In this document: positions 51,442 through 61,671 of the stretch, piece after piece | Layout: the number at the start of each line of letters is the position of its first letter | Position numbering within the stretch: position 1 is the stretch's first letter | Source: Pseudomonadota bacterium | GTDB taxonomy: Bacteria; Pseudomonadota; Alphaproteobacteria; Sphingomonadales; Sphingomonadaceae | Direction: 5' to 3' | DNA: 64,000 bases | Assembly: GCA_023418595.1 (NCBI GenBank) | Contig: JAEZZI010000022.1 | Location: 1-64,000 of the forward strand | Program-made: the position numbers and the translations under genes | Notes under the pieces: model-generated | What the model was told of the DNA's origin: nothing | What the model saw: only the letters and a program-made list of their open reading frames with translations | Databases searched by the model: none

Positions 51442-51519
51442 CCGTTCGTTTCGAGCGAAGTCGAGAAACGCACTCCTCGCGCTTGCCATAGGTTTCTCGA
51501 CTTCGTTCGAAACGAACGG
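51442..51519. repeat. CCGTTCGTTTCGAG-type long inverted repeat, copy 2 of 4
   Basis: CCGTTCGTTTCGAGCGAAGT begins and CGTTCGAAACGAACGG ends the 78-base hairpin. The GCGAAGTCGAGAAACG core is shared with the copy at 62501. It lies between glpX and the CPBP gene. Confidence 0.85.
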
Positions 51520-51539
51520 AGAGCGGGGCGCGGGCAGCA

Positions 51540-52265
51540 ATGATCGCCGACGTCCTCCTGCTGCTCGCGGCGCTGGCGCTTTACGCCGTGCGGCTGCGGT
51601 TTCGCCCGTCCGGTATCACTCAGATCGAGCGTTACCAGTCAGCGATTTGGCGATCGGGACTGGCGTTCGGGGTCGGCGGCATTGCGCTGCTGGCGCTCGG
51701 CGGCGAATGGGGCGCACTCGCTGCGCTGCCGGACGCGTTTACCGTTGCGGCATCCGAACTGGATCGCTGGTTCGGGCCAGCCGAAGGCAGCGGCATCGCG
51801 CTTGCCGTCATGCTGGGTTTTGTCGGCGGGGTCGTGGTCGGCGGGCTGGTGGCGTGGCGCCGCTTGCGGCGCGGAAAGCGCGACTGGTCGATCGGCGAGA
51901 TTGCCCATCTGCAACCGCGCGATCCGGGCGCGTTCGGCTGGGCGGCGCTGCTGTCGATCGTCGCCGCCGCGACCGAGGAGCTGTTCTTCCGCCTGGTCCT
52001 GCCGCTGCTGATCGCCAACGTGGCAGGGAATGCCTGGATCGGGATCGGCGCGGCATTGCTGCTGTTCGCCGTTGCGCATCGCTATCAGCGCTGGGCGGGC
52101 GTGGTCGGCACCGCGATCGGCGGCGCGTTCCTGACGTTACTCTACCTGCGCACGGGCACGCTGTGGTTGCCGATCGCGGCACATGCGGCGATCAACCTCA
52201 ACGGCCTCGTCATCCGCCCCTGGCTGGCGCGGCGGATCAGTTCTTCAGCCGGTAGCCGGTCCTGA
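51540..52265 (+). CDS. CPBP-family intramembrane metalloprotease
   Basis: The 241-residue product has several membrane helices and the CPBP motifs: EE-x3-R in TEELFFRLVLPLL, then FAVAHRYQ (His), and the third motif HAAINLNGL. Members cleave transmembrane substrates or process prenyl-type or bacteriocin precursors; the function here is unknown. The C-terminus overlaps the convergent ABC permease gene by 29 bases. Confidence 0.85.
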   Translation: MIADVLLLLAALALYAVRLRFRPSGITQIERYQSAIWRSGLAFGVGGIALLALGGEWGALAALPDAFTVAASELDRWFGPAEGSGIALAVMLGFVGGVVVGGLVAWRRLRRGKRDWSIGEIAHLQPRDPGAFGWAALLSIVAAATEELFFRLVLPLLIANVAGNAWIGIGAALLLFAVAHRYQRWAGVVGTAIGGAFLTLLYLRTGTLWLPIAAHAAINLNGLVIRPWLARRISSSAGSRS

Positions 52266-53013
52266 ATATCCACCAGATCACGCCCAGGCAGGCGAACAGG
52301 AACAACGCCGTCACGCCCAGGCTGATCGCGGGCGAGACATCGCCCTGGCCGAAGAACGACCAGCGAAAGCCGCTGACCAGATAGACGACCGGATTGAACA
52401 GGCTGATCGTCCGCCACGGCTCGGGCAGCATGTCGATCGAATAGAAGGCGCCGCCCAGGAAGGTCAGCGGAGTCACCAGCAGCGCGGGCACGAAGTTCAG
52501 TTGCTCGAACCCCTTGGCCCAGATGCCGATGATGAAGCCGAACATCGAAAATGTGAGCGCGGTCAGCACGAGGAACGCGACCATCGCCAGCGGATGCAGG
52601 ATCGTCAGATCGACGAAGAAGCTGGCGGTGACGAGGATGATGAGGCCCAGCACGATCGATTTGGTGGCCGCCGCGCCGACATAACCAATCGTCATCTCGA
52701 ACGCCGAAATCGGCGCGGACAGGAGTTCGTAAACCGTGCCGGTGAATTTGGGGAAATAGATGCCGATCGACGCATTGCCGATGCTTTGCGTCAAGAGCAT
52801 CAACATGATGAGCCCGGGGACGATGAAACTGCCGTAATCGACGCCGCCGACCTGCTGCATCCGGCTGCCGATGGCACCGCCGAAGACGATGAAATAGAGG
52901 CTGGTGGTGATGACCGGCGTCGCCACCGATTGCCACAGGGTGCGCAGCGCGCGCGCCATTTCGAAGCGATAGATCGCCCACACCCCGCGCGGGTTGAAAC
53001 CGGTGACGCTCAC
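52237..53013 (-). CDS. ABC-2 type transporter permease
   Basis: The 258-residue integral membrane protein has six helices: ALRTLWQSVATPVITTSLYF, SFIVPGLIMLMLL, the conserved IGNASIGIYFPKFTGTVYEL block, and the C-terminal region ending RTGYRLKN. It pairs with the ATPase at 53141, although a 127-base gap holding a repeat lies between the two. Such exporters move drugs, lipids or polysaccharides; the substrate is unknown. Confidence 0.9.
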   Translation of the reverse strand: MSVTGFNPRGVWAIYRFEMARALRTLWQSVATPVITTSLYFIVFGGAIGSRMQQVGGVDYGSFIVPGLIMLMLLTQSIGNASIGIYFPKFTGTVYELLSAPISAFEMTIGYVGAAATKSIVLGLIILVTASFFVDLTILHPLAMVAFLVLTALTFSMFGFIIGIWAKGFEQLNFVPALLVTPLTFLGGAFYSIDMLPEPWRTISLFNPVVYLVSGFRWSFFGQGDVSPAISLGVTALFLFACLGVIWWIFRTGYRLKN

Positions 53014-53030
53014 GCCGCGCGCTCCCGGCC

Positions 53031-53127
53031 CCGTTCGTGTCGAGCGAAGTCGAAACGCATTTTCGAGCGGAGCGAGAAGCCTCGGCTACGCTCGGCAAAG
53101 CCCCTCGACTTCGCTCGGGACGAACGG
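53031..53127. repeat. CCGTTCGTGTCGAG-type inverted repeat between ABC permease and ATPase genes
   Basis: Starts CCGTTCGTGTCGAGCGAAG and ends CTTCGCTCGGGACGAACGG, with an extra inner segment (TTTTCGAGCGGAGCGAGAAG). It is a variant of the CCGTTCG family located inside an ABC operon, between the ATPase stop (minus strand) and permease start. Confidence 0.8.
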
Positions 53128-53140
53128 TGAGTTGTGCTCG

Positions 53141-54076
53141 TCACGCCGCGCGCTCCTTGTGTTCGACCAGATCGACGAAAATATCCTCGAGCGAGGATTT
53201 GGTCGTCTCGAGATCGTTGAAGCCGATGCCGAGATCGGCGAGCTTCCTGAGCAGCGACGGGATGCCGGTGCGCTCCGCCTTGGCATCGAACGTGTAGCTC
53301 AGCCGGTGGCCCTCGTCGGCGAGTTCGAGGTCCCAGTCGCTAAGCTCCGCCGGGATCACCGCCATCGGTTCGGCCAGCGTCAGGTCCATGCGCCGCTTGC
53401 CGAGCTTCGCCATCAGCGCACGCTTCTCCTCGACCAGCAGCAATTCGCCGCGATCGATCACGCCGACGCGGTCGGCCATTTCCTCGGCTTCCTCGATATA
53501 ATGGGTGGTCAGGATGATGGTGACGCCGCGCGTCCGCAAGCGTTTGACCAGATTCCACATGTCGCGGCGCAGATTGACGTCGACACCCGCCGTCGGTTCG
53601 TCGAGGAACAGGATGTCGGGTTCGTGCGCCAGCGCCTTGGCGATCAGCACGCGACGCTTCATCCCGCCCGACAGCTCCATGATCTTGGTATCGCGCTTGT
53701 CCCACAGGCTCAGGTCGCGGAGCAGTTGTTCGATAAACGCCTCGTTCGGCGCCTTGCCGAACAGCCCGCGGCTGAAGCGCACCGTCGCGCGCACGGTTTC
53801 GAACGCGTCGGTCGACAATTCCTGCGGCACCAGACCGATCATCGAACGCGCCGCCTTGTAATCGCGGATCGCGTCATGGCCATCGACCCGGATTGTCCCC
53901 GACGACGGGGAGACGATGCCGCAGACGATCGAGATCAGCGTGGTCTTGCCTGCGCCGTTCGGGCCGAGCAGCGCGAAAATCTCGCCTTTGCGGATATCGA
54001 GATCGACCGCGCCCAGCGCGCGATGCCCCGATTTGTAGGTCTTGCCCACGCCGCGGAGCGACAGGATGGCCGACAT
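53141..54076 (-). CDS. ABC transporter ATP-binding protein
   Basis: The 311-residue ATPase has Walker A GPNGAGKTT, Q-loop VPQEL, signature MELSGGMKRR, Walker B ILFLDEPTAGVD and switch His TTHYIEEAEE. After the ABC domain there is a C-terminal extension of about 90 residues, as in many ABC-2 exporters of the DrrA/NodI type. It works with the permease at 52237. No accessory gene is present. Confidence 0.92.
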   Translation of the reverse strand: MSAILSLRGVGKTYKSGHRALGAVDLDIRKGEIFALLGPNGAGKTTLISIVCGIVSPSSGTIRVDGHDAIRDYKAARSMIGLVPQELSTDAFETVRATVRFSRGLFGKAPNEAFIEQLLRDLSLWDKRDTKIMELSGGMKRRVLIAKALAHEPDILFLDEPTAGVDVNLRRDMWNLVKRLRTRGVTIILTTHYIEEAEEMADRVGVIDRGELLLVEEKRALMAKLGKRRMDLTLAEPMAVIPAELSDWDLELADEGHRLSYTFDAKAERTGIPSLLRKLADLGIGFNDLETTKSSLEDIFVDLVEHKERAA

Positions 54077-54182
54077 GTTCGCGATTCCCCTTCGCCGTTG
54101 CAGGCGGAGTTAGGGTGGCGAGCGGGTCGGGACAAGGCGGGGTCAACGCTTTGTGATAATCGGCAAACCCACACCCCACACC

Positions 54183-54291
54183 GTCACCCCGGCCGAAGTG
54201 CCGGGGTCCACCGGGCGGCAGGAGCCAACGCGTTGATCACCAGGTACAGCCCAAGCGGCATGGTGGACCCCGGCACTTCGGCCGGGGTGAC
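54183..54291. repeat. GTCACCCCGG-type paired inverted repeat, copy 4 of 4
   Basis: Starts GTCACCCCGGCCGAAGTGCC and ends CACTTCGGCCGGGGTGAC, with 16 matching arm bases. The interior CCCAAGCGGCATGGTGGA matches copies 1 and 2. It lies between the ABC ATPase and DsbA-like genes. Confidence 0.9.
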
Positions 54292-54329
54292 GGGTGGAAA
54301 GCGGTCCTTTCGTGGCTGAGAGTTTACTC

Positions 54330-55070
54330 TCATTTAGCCGCCCGCGCCGCGCGCACCGCTTGCTCGAGCGCCTCGAACGGCAGCGCGCCCGACAGCATCC
54401 GGTCGCCGACCACCCAGCTGGGCGTGCCCGACATGCCGAGCTGTCCCGCGACGCCCAGATTGCGATTGATTTCCTCCGAAACGCGGCTCGATCCCGCGAC
54501 TTCGCTGCCACGCGTGCGGTCCAGACCGGCGCGATCGATCGCCGCGTCGATCGTCGCCTCCGAAAGCTGACCCGCCGCATAGAGCGCGTCGTGATATTCC
54601 ATGAACTTGCCCTGTTCGGCCGCCGCCAGGCTCCACTGCGCGGCGATGCGGCTCCGCTCGGAGAGCACCGGCAATTCGCGATAGACGACGCGTAAGTTCG
54701 GATCGCTCGCCACCAGCCGCTCAATCACCGGCAGGCTGGTGCGGCAATAGCCGCAGGCATAGTCCATGTACGCGACCAGCGTCACGTCGCCTTGCGGGTT
54801 GCCTTCCCATGCATTGCCGAACGGTTCGACGATCGCGGCGCGGTTGCTTTCCACCGCCTTGCCGACTTCGCGATTGCGCAGATTGTCCATCGCCTGGGGC
54901 AGCAATTCGGGGTTTTCGAGGATCGTGTCCTTGACCAGTTGCTCGACGCGGGCATCGTCACCGCCCCCGACCATCGGCGCGACCAGCGCGTAGAGCGCGG
55001 CGCCGATCGCGGCGCTCGCCACCAGCAGCGCGGCAAGCAGCACCGGGCTGCGCATCACTCGTTCGGACAT
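54330..55070 (-). CDS. DsbA-family thioredoxin-like protein
   Basis: The 246-residue product has an N-terminal membrane anchor (residues 10-33), a short charged/helical region, and a DsbA/DSBA-like thioredoxin domain with active site C106-GY-C109 (DYACGYCR). The cis-Pro region is SGTPSWVVGDRML. It may oxidise or isomerise periplasmic disulfides. The start at 55070 is supported by GGGGGAG upstream; a TTG start nine bases earlier is less likely. It follows the M48 protease gene by 18 bases in the same direction. Confidence 0.88.
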   Translation of the reverse strand: MSERVMRSPVLLAALLVASAAIGAALYALVAPMVGGGDDARVEQLVKDTILENPELLPQAMDNLRNREVGKAVESNRAAIVEPFGNAWEGNPQGDVTLVAYMDYACGYCRTSLPVIERLVASDPNLRVVYRELPVLSERSRIAAQWSLAAAEQGKFMEYHDALYAAGQLSEATIDAAIDRAGLDRTRGSEVAGSSRVSEEINRNLGVAGQLGMSGTPSWVVGDRMLSGALPFEALEQAVRAARAAK

Positions 55071-55088
55071 GTCACGCAACTCCCCCGT

Positions 55089-56441
55089 TCAGCGCCGCCG
55101 GCGCTTGTCGTCCTCAAGCGCGGTTCTGGACACCATCTGAATGTCCTGCGCGCGTATCCACTCCGCACTCCCTTGGGGCAGGCCCGCCATCGCGCGTTCG
55201 GCACTGACCAGTGCGATCTGGGTATCGCGCATCAGGTTGGCGCGCTCTGCGGTCGCGAGCGCGGCGCGCGGACCGTCGCCCTTGCGCTCATAGACCGTGC
55301 CCAATTGCACCCAGGCAAACGGATTCTGCCGGTCTCGCGCAACCGATTGTTTCAGCACCCGCTCCGCCTCGTCGAGATTGGCGGCGCTTTCGGTGGCGAG
55401 CAACGCATGGCCGAGCGTGCTGGCAATCAGCGGCGCGGACCGGGTGCGTTCGTTGGCCTCGCGCAGTGCCACCAGCGCCGCGTCGGGTTTGCCCGATTCG
55501 AGCAGGATCTGACCCTGCAATTCCAGGAAATAGGGGTCGTCGGGATCGCTCGCGACCAGTGCCGCCGTCTCTGCGGCGGCCTGCTGCGGATAGCCCGATT
55601 TGTGATAGGCATAGGCGCGGGCATAGCGTGCGGGTGCGCTGCTATCGCTGACCGGATAGCGTTGCAGCGTGCGCGCGGGGTCGTTGACATAGCCGCGCAG
55701 CTTGGCCTGCACCCGTTTGAACCGCGCTTCGATGCCCGCATCGCTCGGCTTTTCCCAGGCCGCCGCGCTTTGCAGGTCGTTGCGCAGGTTTGAAATGCGC
55801 TGGCCCGACATCGGGTGGGTGCGCTCATAGGCATTGTCCTGCGGCACGGCGAGGCGATATTCGGTGTTCTGGAGCTTCTGGAAGAAGCCGATCATCCCCT
55901 TGCCGCTGACGCCTGCGCCATTCAGAAAGCGCGCGCCGGCCGCGTCCGCCGCCGATTCCTGCGTCCGGGTGAAGGCAAGCACGGTGCCGAGCGCGGCGCG
56001 CTGGCCCATCGCCATGATCCCCGCGCCCGCTTCGCCCGCGCCCGCCGCCATCGCCGCGACGCCCAGCAGCAGGCTGACGATCGACACGCCCATCGCGGGC
56101 TGAAACCCCCGGTCCATCAGCGGCACGTGACCACCGACGATATGGCCGAGTTCGTGAGCGATCACGCCCTGGACTTCGTTGGCGGTATCCGCCTCGTCGA
56201 TCAGGCCGGAATGGAGATAGACGATCTGCCCCCCGGCGACGAAGGCGTTGACCGACGGATCGCTGATCAGGACGATTCGGACATTGCCCGGCTCAAGCCC
56301 CGCCGCGCGGATGATGTCCGCCGACATGTCGTTGAACAGCGCCTCGCTCTCGGCGTCGCGCAGGATCGATTGCGCGACCGCAGGCTGGGCCACGAACAGG
56401 ACGATCAGCGACAGCAGGGCAAGGATGCGGTACATGGACAT
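55089..56441 (-). CDS. BepA-like M48 metalloprotease with TPRs
   Basis: The 450-residue protein has a signal peptide, a M48 catalytic site HELGH (residues 96-100) and a third ligand region (QESAADAAGARFL), then a C-terminal TPR array (about 255-430: RYARAYAYHKSGYPQQAAAE and further units). This is the BepA layout; BepA checks LptD and BAM assembly in the outer membrane. It is operonic with the DsbA-like gene, which is sensible because LptD folding needs disulfide formation. This functional tie is inference. Confidence 0.9.
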   Translation of the reverse strand: MSMYRILALLSLIVLFVAQPAVAQSILRDAESEALFNDMSADIIRAAGLEPGNVRIVLISDPSVNAFVAGGQIVYLHSGLIDEADTANEVQGVIAHELGHIVGGHVPLMDRGFQPAMGVSIVSLLLGVAAMAAGAGEAGAGIMAMGQRAALGTVLAFTRTQESAADAAGARFLNGAGVSGKGMIGFFQKLQNTEYRLAVPQDNAYERTHPMSGQRISNLRNDLQSAAAWEKPSDAGIEARFKRVQAKLRGYVNDPARTLQRYPVSDSSAPARYARAYAYHKSGYPQQAAAETAALVASDPDDPYFLELQGQILLESGKPDAALVALREANERTRSAPLIASTLGHALLATESAANLDEAERVLKQSVARDRQNPFAWVQLGTVYERKGDGPRAALATAERANLMRDTQIALVSAERAMAGLPQGSAEWIRAQDIQMVSRTALEDDKRRRR

Positions 56442-56529
56442 GGTTTGAGCGGAATTCTTCGGGCGGCGCAATGCAGTGTGCGGTCGGGTGATTGCGCGGG
56501 AGAGGTGAACTTGGCGTGAAGGGCACAAT

Positions 56530-56559
56530 CAATTCCTCCCCCAGCGGGGGGAGGAATTG
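56530..56559. repeat. CAATTCCTCCCC palindrome between the kinase and protease genes
   Basis: Perfect arms of 12 bases (CAATTCCTCCCC and GGGGAGGAATTG) enclose CAGCGG. It lies between the histidine kinase stop and the M48 protease start on the minus strand. It may attenuate read-through. Confidence 0.75.
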
Positions 56560-56563
56560 AGCG

Positions 56564-57949
56564 TTACCCCGCCGCGGGCAGCCTCAAGCGGACCAGCAGA
56601 CCGCCCAGCTCCTCGCTTTCCTCGAGACTCGCGGTGCCTTCGTAAATCTCCGCGACGTCGCGCACGATCGCCAGACCCAGCCCGGTGCCGGGCTTGCCGC
56701 TGTCCAGCCGCACGCCGCGGTCGAAGATTCGCACCCGGTCGGCCTCGGGAATGCCCATGCCGTCATCCTCGACCATGATCTCGACGAACCCGGCGTCGGC
56801 GCGGACGGTGATGAATACGCTGCCGCCGCCGTATTTCGCGGCATTCTCGACCAGATTGCCGAGAATTTCCTCCAGATCCTGCCGCTCGATATGCGCGACC
56901 AGATCGCGCGGGCCGTCCACGTCGATGCGGACATGCGGATAAAGCCTGCCGACCGCGCGCTCGACCGCCTCGACCGAGGGCCAGACACCGGCGCGGCTGT
57001 GCGCCGAACCGCGCCGACCCACCGCGCGGGCGCGCGCCAGATGGTGATCGACCTGCCGCCGCATCGTCCGCGCTTCGCGCACCACGGTTTCGGACAATTC
57101 GCCCGACTGCGCGCTCGCTGCGTTCATGATGACCGTCAACGGCGTCTTGAGCGCGTGGGCAAGGTTGCCCGCATGACGCCGCGCTTCCTCCGCCTGGCGG
57201 TCGTTATGCTGGACCAGCGCGTTCAGTTCCTCGACCAGTGGCGCGATCTCGTCGGGCATGTCGCCCTCGATCCGCGTCGCCTTGCCCGCGCGCAGTTCGG
57301 CGATCGAATTGCGCAGCTTGCGAAGCGGCAGCAGCCCGTACCAGGTCTGGAGCGCGGCCATGACCAGCAGCCCGAGCCCGAGCAGCAGGAAGCTGTAGAT
57401 CAGGGTCGAGCGCAGCGCCTGGATCTGCGCGTCGAGATATTCGCGGCTCTGCGCGACCTGGAACCGCCAGACCACATCCGACCCCGGCAGCGTCAGATCG
57501 CGCTCGACGATGCGCAGCGTCTGATCGGGAAACTGATCGCTGTCATAGGTGTGGAGTTCGCGGTCCTGATGCTGGCGGTCGGTGCGCAGCCGCCGGTCCC
57601 ACAACGATCGCGAGGGGAAGGTGTCGAACCCCTCGCCCGACACCTGCCAGTACAGCCCCGAATAGGGTTCGACCGCGCGCTGGTCGGTGAGTTCGCGGTT
57701 GAACATCACCTCGCCATCGGGTCCGATTTCGGCCGAGACGATCAGCGAAGTCAGCAGATAATCGAGGCTGTCGTCGAAGCTGCGCGTCACCGCGCTCGCC
57801 AGCACCCGGTCGAGCGCGAAGCCGCCCCCCGCCAGCAGGATCATGATCCACGCCGCCGCGATGAAGCTCATCCGCCGACCAAGCGATCCCGTCACCCGGA
57901 CATAGGGCCGCGGGAGGGCGTCGTTCGTGGTCGTGGCGGCCTCCGTCAC
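56564..57949 (-). CDS. Sensor histidine kinase
   Basis: The 461-residue protein has two membrane helices (about 28-46 and 183-202), a periplasmic sensor in between, and a cytoplasmic HAMP-like segment. The H-box has His265 in NLAHALKTPL; the N-box is NLVENAAKYG; G-box is GLGLAI. The cognate response regulator is encoded 10 bases upstream, and a PepSY protein precedes both. The architecture resembles PhoQ-like sensors, but the signal is unknown. Confidence 0.92.
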   Translation of the reverse strand: MTEAATTTNDALPRPYVRVTGSLGRRMSFIAAAWIMILLAGGGFALDRVLASAVTRSFDDSLDYLLTSLIVSAEIGPDGEVMFNRELTDQRAVEPYSGLYWQVSGEGFDTFPSRSLWDRRLRTDRQHQDRELHTYDSDQFPDQTLRIVERDLTLPGSDVVWRFQVAQSREYLDAQIQALRSTLIYSFLLLGLGLLVMAALQTWYGLLPLRKLRNSIAELRAGKATRIEGDMPDEIAPLVEELNALVQHNDRQAEEARRHAGNLAHALKTPLTVIMNAASAQSGELSETVVREARTMRRQVDHHLARARAVGRRGSAHSRAGVWPSVEAVERAVGRLYPHVRIDVDGPRDLVAHIERQDLEEILGNLVENAAKYGGGSVFITVRADAGFVEIMVEDDGMGIPEADRVRIFDRGVRLDSGKPGTGLGLAIVRDVAEIYEGTASLEESEELGGLLVRLRLPAAG

Positions 57950-57959
57950 GGGCGCCCGG

Positions 57960-58640
57960 TCATTCGGTCGGACGGGGTTCGTCGGGATCGTCGAGGCTGT
58001 AGCCCAGCCCGCGAATCGTGGTGATGACGTCGGAACCCAGCTTCTTGCGGATGCGCGTCACGAACACCTCGATCGTGTTCGAATCGCGGTCGAAGTCCTG
58101 GTCGTAGATATGTTCGATCAATTCGGTCCGGCTGACCACCTTGCCCTTGTGATGGAGCAGATAGCTGAGCAGCTTGTATTCCTGCGCGGTCAGCTTGATC
58201 GGCGTGCCGCCGCGCGTGACCTTGCCCGAGCGGGTGTCGAGCCGGATGTCGCCCGCGGTCAGTTCGGCGGACGCATTGCCGCTCGCGCGGCGAATCAGCG
58301 CGCGCAGGCGGGCGATCAGTTCCTCGGTCTGGAACGGCTTGGCGACGTAATCGTCGGCACCGGCGTCGAGTCCCGCAACCTTGTCCGACCAGCTGTCGCG
58401 CGCGGTCAGCACCAGCACCGGCGCGGTGCGCCCTTCCTTGCGCCAGCGGTCGAGCACGGTCAGCCCGTCGATTTCGGGCAGGCCCAGATCGAGCACGATG
58501 GCGTCATAGGTTTCGGTCGACCCCAGGAAATGCCCTTCCTCGCCGTCCGACGCGGTATCGACGGCATAGCCCGCGCCCTCCAGCGTCGCCTGCAATTGCT
58601 GGCGGAGATTGGGTTCGTCCTCGACGATCAGAACGCGCAT
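57960..58640 (-). CDS. OmpR/PhoB-family response regulator
   Basis: The 226-residue regulator has a receiver domain with phospho-acceptor Asp51 (IVLDLGLPEIDGL), Lys in AKPF, and a winged-helix output domain (SNTIEVFVTRIRKKLGSD). It is closest to PhoP/OmpR class factors. GGGGAAGATTTC precedes the ATG at 58640. It is coupled to the kinase by a 10-base gap; target genes are unknown. Confidence 0.94.
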   Translation of the reverse strand: MRVLIVEDEPNLRQQLQATLEGAGYAVDTASDGEEGHFLGSTETYDAIVLDLGLPEIDGLTVLDRWRKEGRTAPVLVLTARDSWSDKVAGLDAGADDYVAKPFQTEELIARLRALIRRASGNASAELTAGDIRLDTRSGKVTRGGTPIKLTAQEYKLLSYLLHHKGKVVSRTELIEHIYDQDFDRDSNTIEVFVTRIRKKLGSDVITTIRGLGYSLDDPDEPRPTE

Positions 58641-58675
58641 GAAATCTTCCCCTCGTTGGTCGGCGGCGCTGGGGC

Positions 58676-59005
58676 TCAGTTGCCGCTGCGCCCGACGACG
58701 CGACCGCTGGCGCCATCGACATGGACCCAGACGACGTTGCCGTCGCGCATAAACTTTAGCGTATAGACGCGGGTTCCCGCATCGAAGTCGAAGCCCAGAT
58801 ACTGGCTGCCGCGCATCTGGGGCACGACGCGGCGTTCGATTTCGCGCACGGGCAGGATTCGCCCCTGCATCCGCGCTTCCAGTGCGGCATCCTGGTCCGA
58901 ACGCGGGCGCGACTGACCATCGGCCTGCGCGGGCAGCGCAACAGAGGACGCGATCAGACCGGCGGCCAGAAACGAGGAAACCAACATCTTCATGCGATTT
59001 GGCAT
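58676..59005 (-). CDS. PepSY-domain periplasmic protein
   Basis: The 109-residue product has a signal peptide (MKMLVSSFLAAGLIASSVAL) and a PepSY domain (GRILPVREIERRVVPQM, YTLKFMRDGNVVWVHVD and SGRVVGRSG at the end). PepSY proteins often inhibit proteases or modulate sensor kinases. It is the first gene of an operon with the regulator and kinase, 35 bases ahead. The start at 59005 (MPNRMKML) could instead be MKML four codons in. Confidence 0.85.
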   Translation of the reverse strand: MPNRMKMLVSSFLAAGLIASSVALPAQADGQSRPRSDQDAALEARMQGRILPVREIERRVVPQMRGSQYLGFDFDAGTRVYTLKFMRDGNVVWVHVDGASGRVVGRSGN

Positions 59006-59064
59006 AGGCTTGGCGCGTTGAACAGCCTGTGAATGGCCGCGTCAGCCACGCGTAACCCAATCGG

Positions 59065-59141
59065 GCTCCCGCGCAGGCGGAAGTCCAGGGTAACGAGCGT
59101 GACCGTCATGGCCCTGTGCTCCCGCCTGCGCGGGAGCACGG
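59065..59141. repeat. GCTCCCGCG-type paired palindrome
   Basis: GCTCCCGCGCAGGCGGAAG, then AGTCCAGGGTAACG, a spacer and CTCCCGCCTGCGCGGGAGC ending at 59141. The arms match the copies at 14697 and 48542. It lies between the divergent PepSY and ABC-F genes. Confidence 0.8.
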
Positions 59142-59198
59142 CGGGGCAAATACGACCGCACTGGTGCCGCGCCGCACAATCCTCTAACTGCCGCGCCT

Positions 59199-60974
<1,776 letters not shown>

Positions 60975-60978
60975 CCCC

Positions 60979-61010
60979 CGTTCGTGCTGCGGCGCTGCTC
61001 AGCACGAACG
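60979..61010. repeat. CGTTCGTGCTG palindrome between convergent ABC-F and GST genes
   Basis: CGTTCGTGCTG (60979-60989) pairs with CAGCACGAACG (61000-61010), with a 10-base loop. It sits five bases after the ABC-F stop and could terminate transcription from both sides. No T run is present. Confidence 0.75.
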
Positions 61011-61024
61011 AGGTGGGGGTCGCT

Positions 61025-61609
61025 TCAGCTTAGCCCCTCATGCTTCATCGCGGTCTTCACCGCATCGCGCACCATCATCCGGTCGCGGAAGGCCGCAAGC
61101 TCGTCGGGCACCTCCACGCCCATCTTGCCCGCCCAGAGCAGCATGACGAACAGATAGGCGTCGGCCACCGACACCGAATCGCCGAACAGGTAATCGCCCT
61201 CCATCATGTCGACGACCAGATCGAAGCGGCCCTCGATCGCCGCCTTGGCCCTTGCCTTGTCGTCGTCGCTGCCGCCGGCGAAAAACGGCTTGAAGCTCTT
61301 GTGAATCTCGGTCGAGATGAAGGCGAGCATTTCGAGCAGCCAGTAGCGCCCCATGTCGCCCGCGGGCGCAAGGTTCGCCTTCTGGTCGGCAATCCAGTCG
61401 AGGATCGCGATATTCTCGGTCAGCACGACGCCGTCGGCGACTTCCAGTGCGGGGACATAGCCCTTGGGATTGATCTCGGTGAAATCGCCGCCGCTTTCCG
61501 TGGTCTTGGCTTTCAGATCGACCTTTTCATGATCGAAAGACAGCCCGGCCTCGTGCAGCGCGATGTGATCGGCAAGGCTGCACGCGCCGGGCGAATAATA
61601 GAGTTTCAT
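61025..61609 (-). CDS. Glutathione S-transferase family protein
   Basis: The 194-residue product has a thioredoxin-like N-terminal GST domain (MKLYYSPGACSLADHIALHE) with NPKGYVPALE and an adjacent LTENIAILDW segment, and a C-terminal helical GST domain. Similar alphaproteobacterial proteins are annotated as GST or maleylacetoacetate isomerase-like; the substrate is unknown. Cys10 in GACS may be the catalytic residue of the beta class. Convergent with ABC-F. Confidence 0.9.
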   Translation of the reverse strand: MKLYYSPGACSLADHIALHEAGLSFDHEKVDLKAKTTESGGDFTEINPKGYVPALEVADGVVLTENIAILDWIADQKANLAPAGDMGRYWLLEMLAFISTEIHKSFKPFFAGGSDDDKARAKAAIEGRFDLVVDMMEGDYLFGDSVSVADAYLFVMLLWAGKMGVEVPDELAAFRDRMMVRDAVKTAMKHEGLS

Positions 61610-61671
61610 GGATTGGCTCTCCGGGTTGGACGTTCGTCAGGCGAACGCGCATCCCGGTCGAGGGTTGCGCG

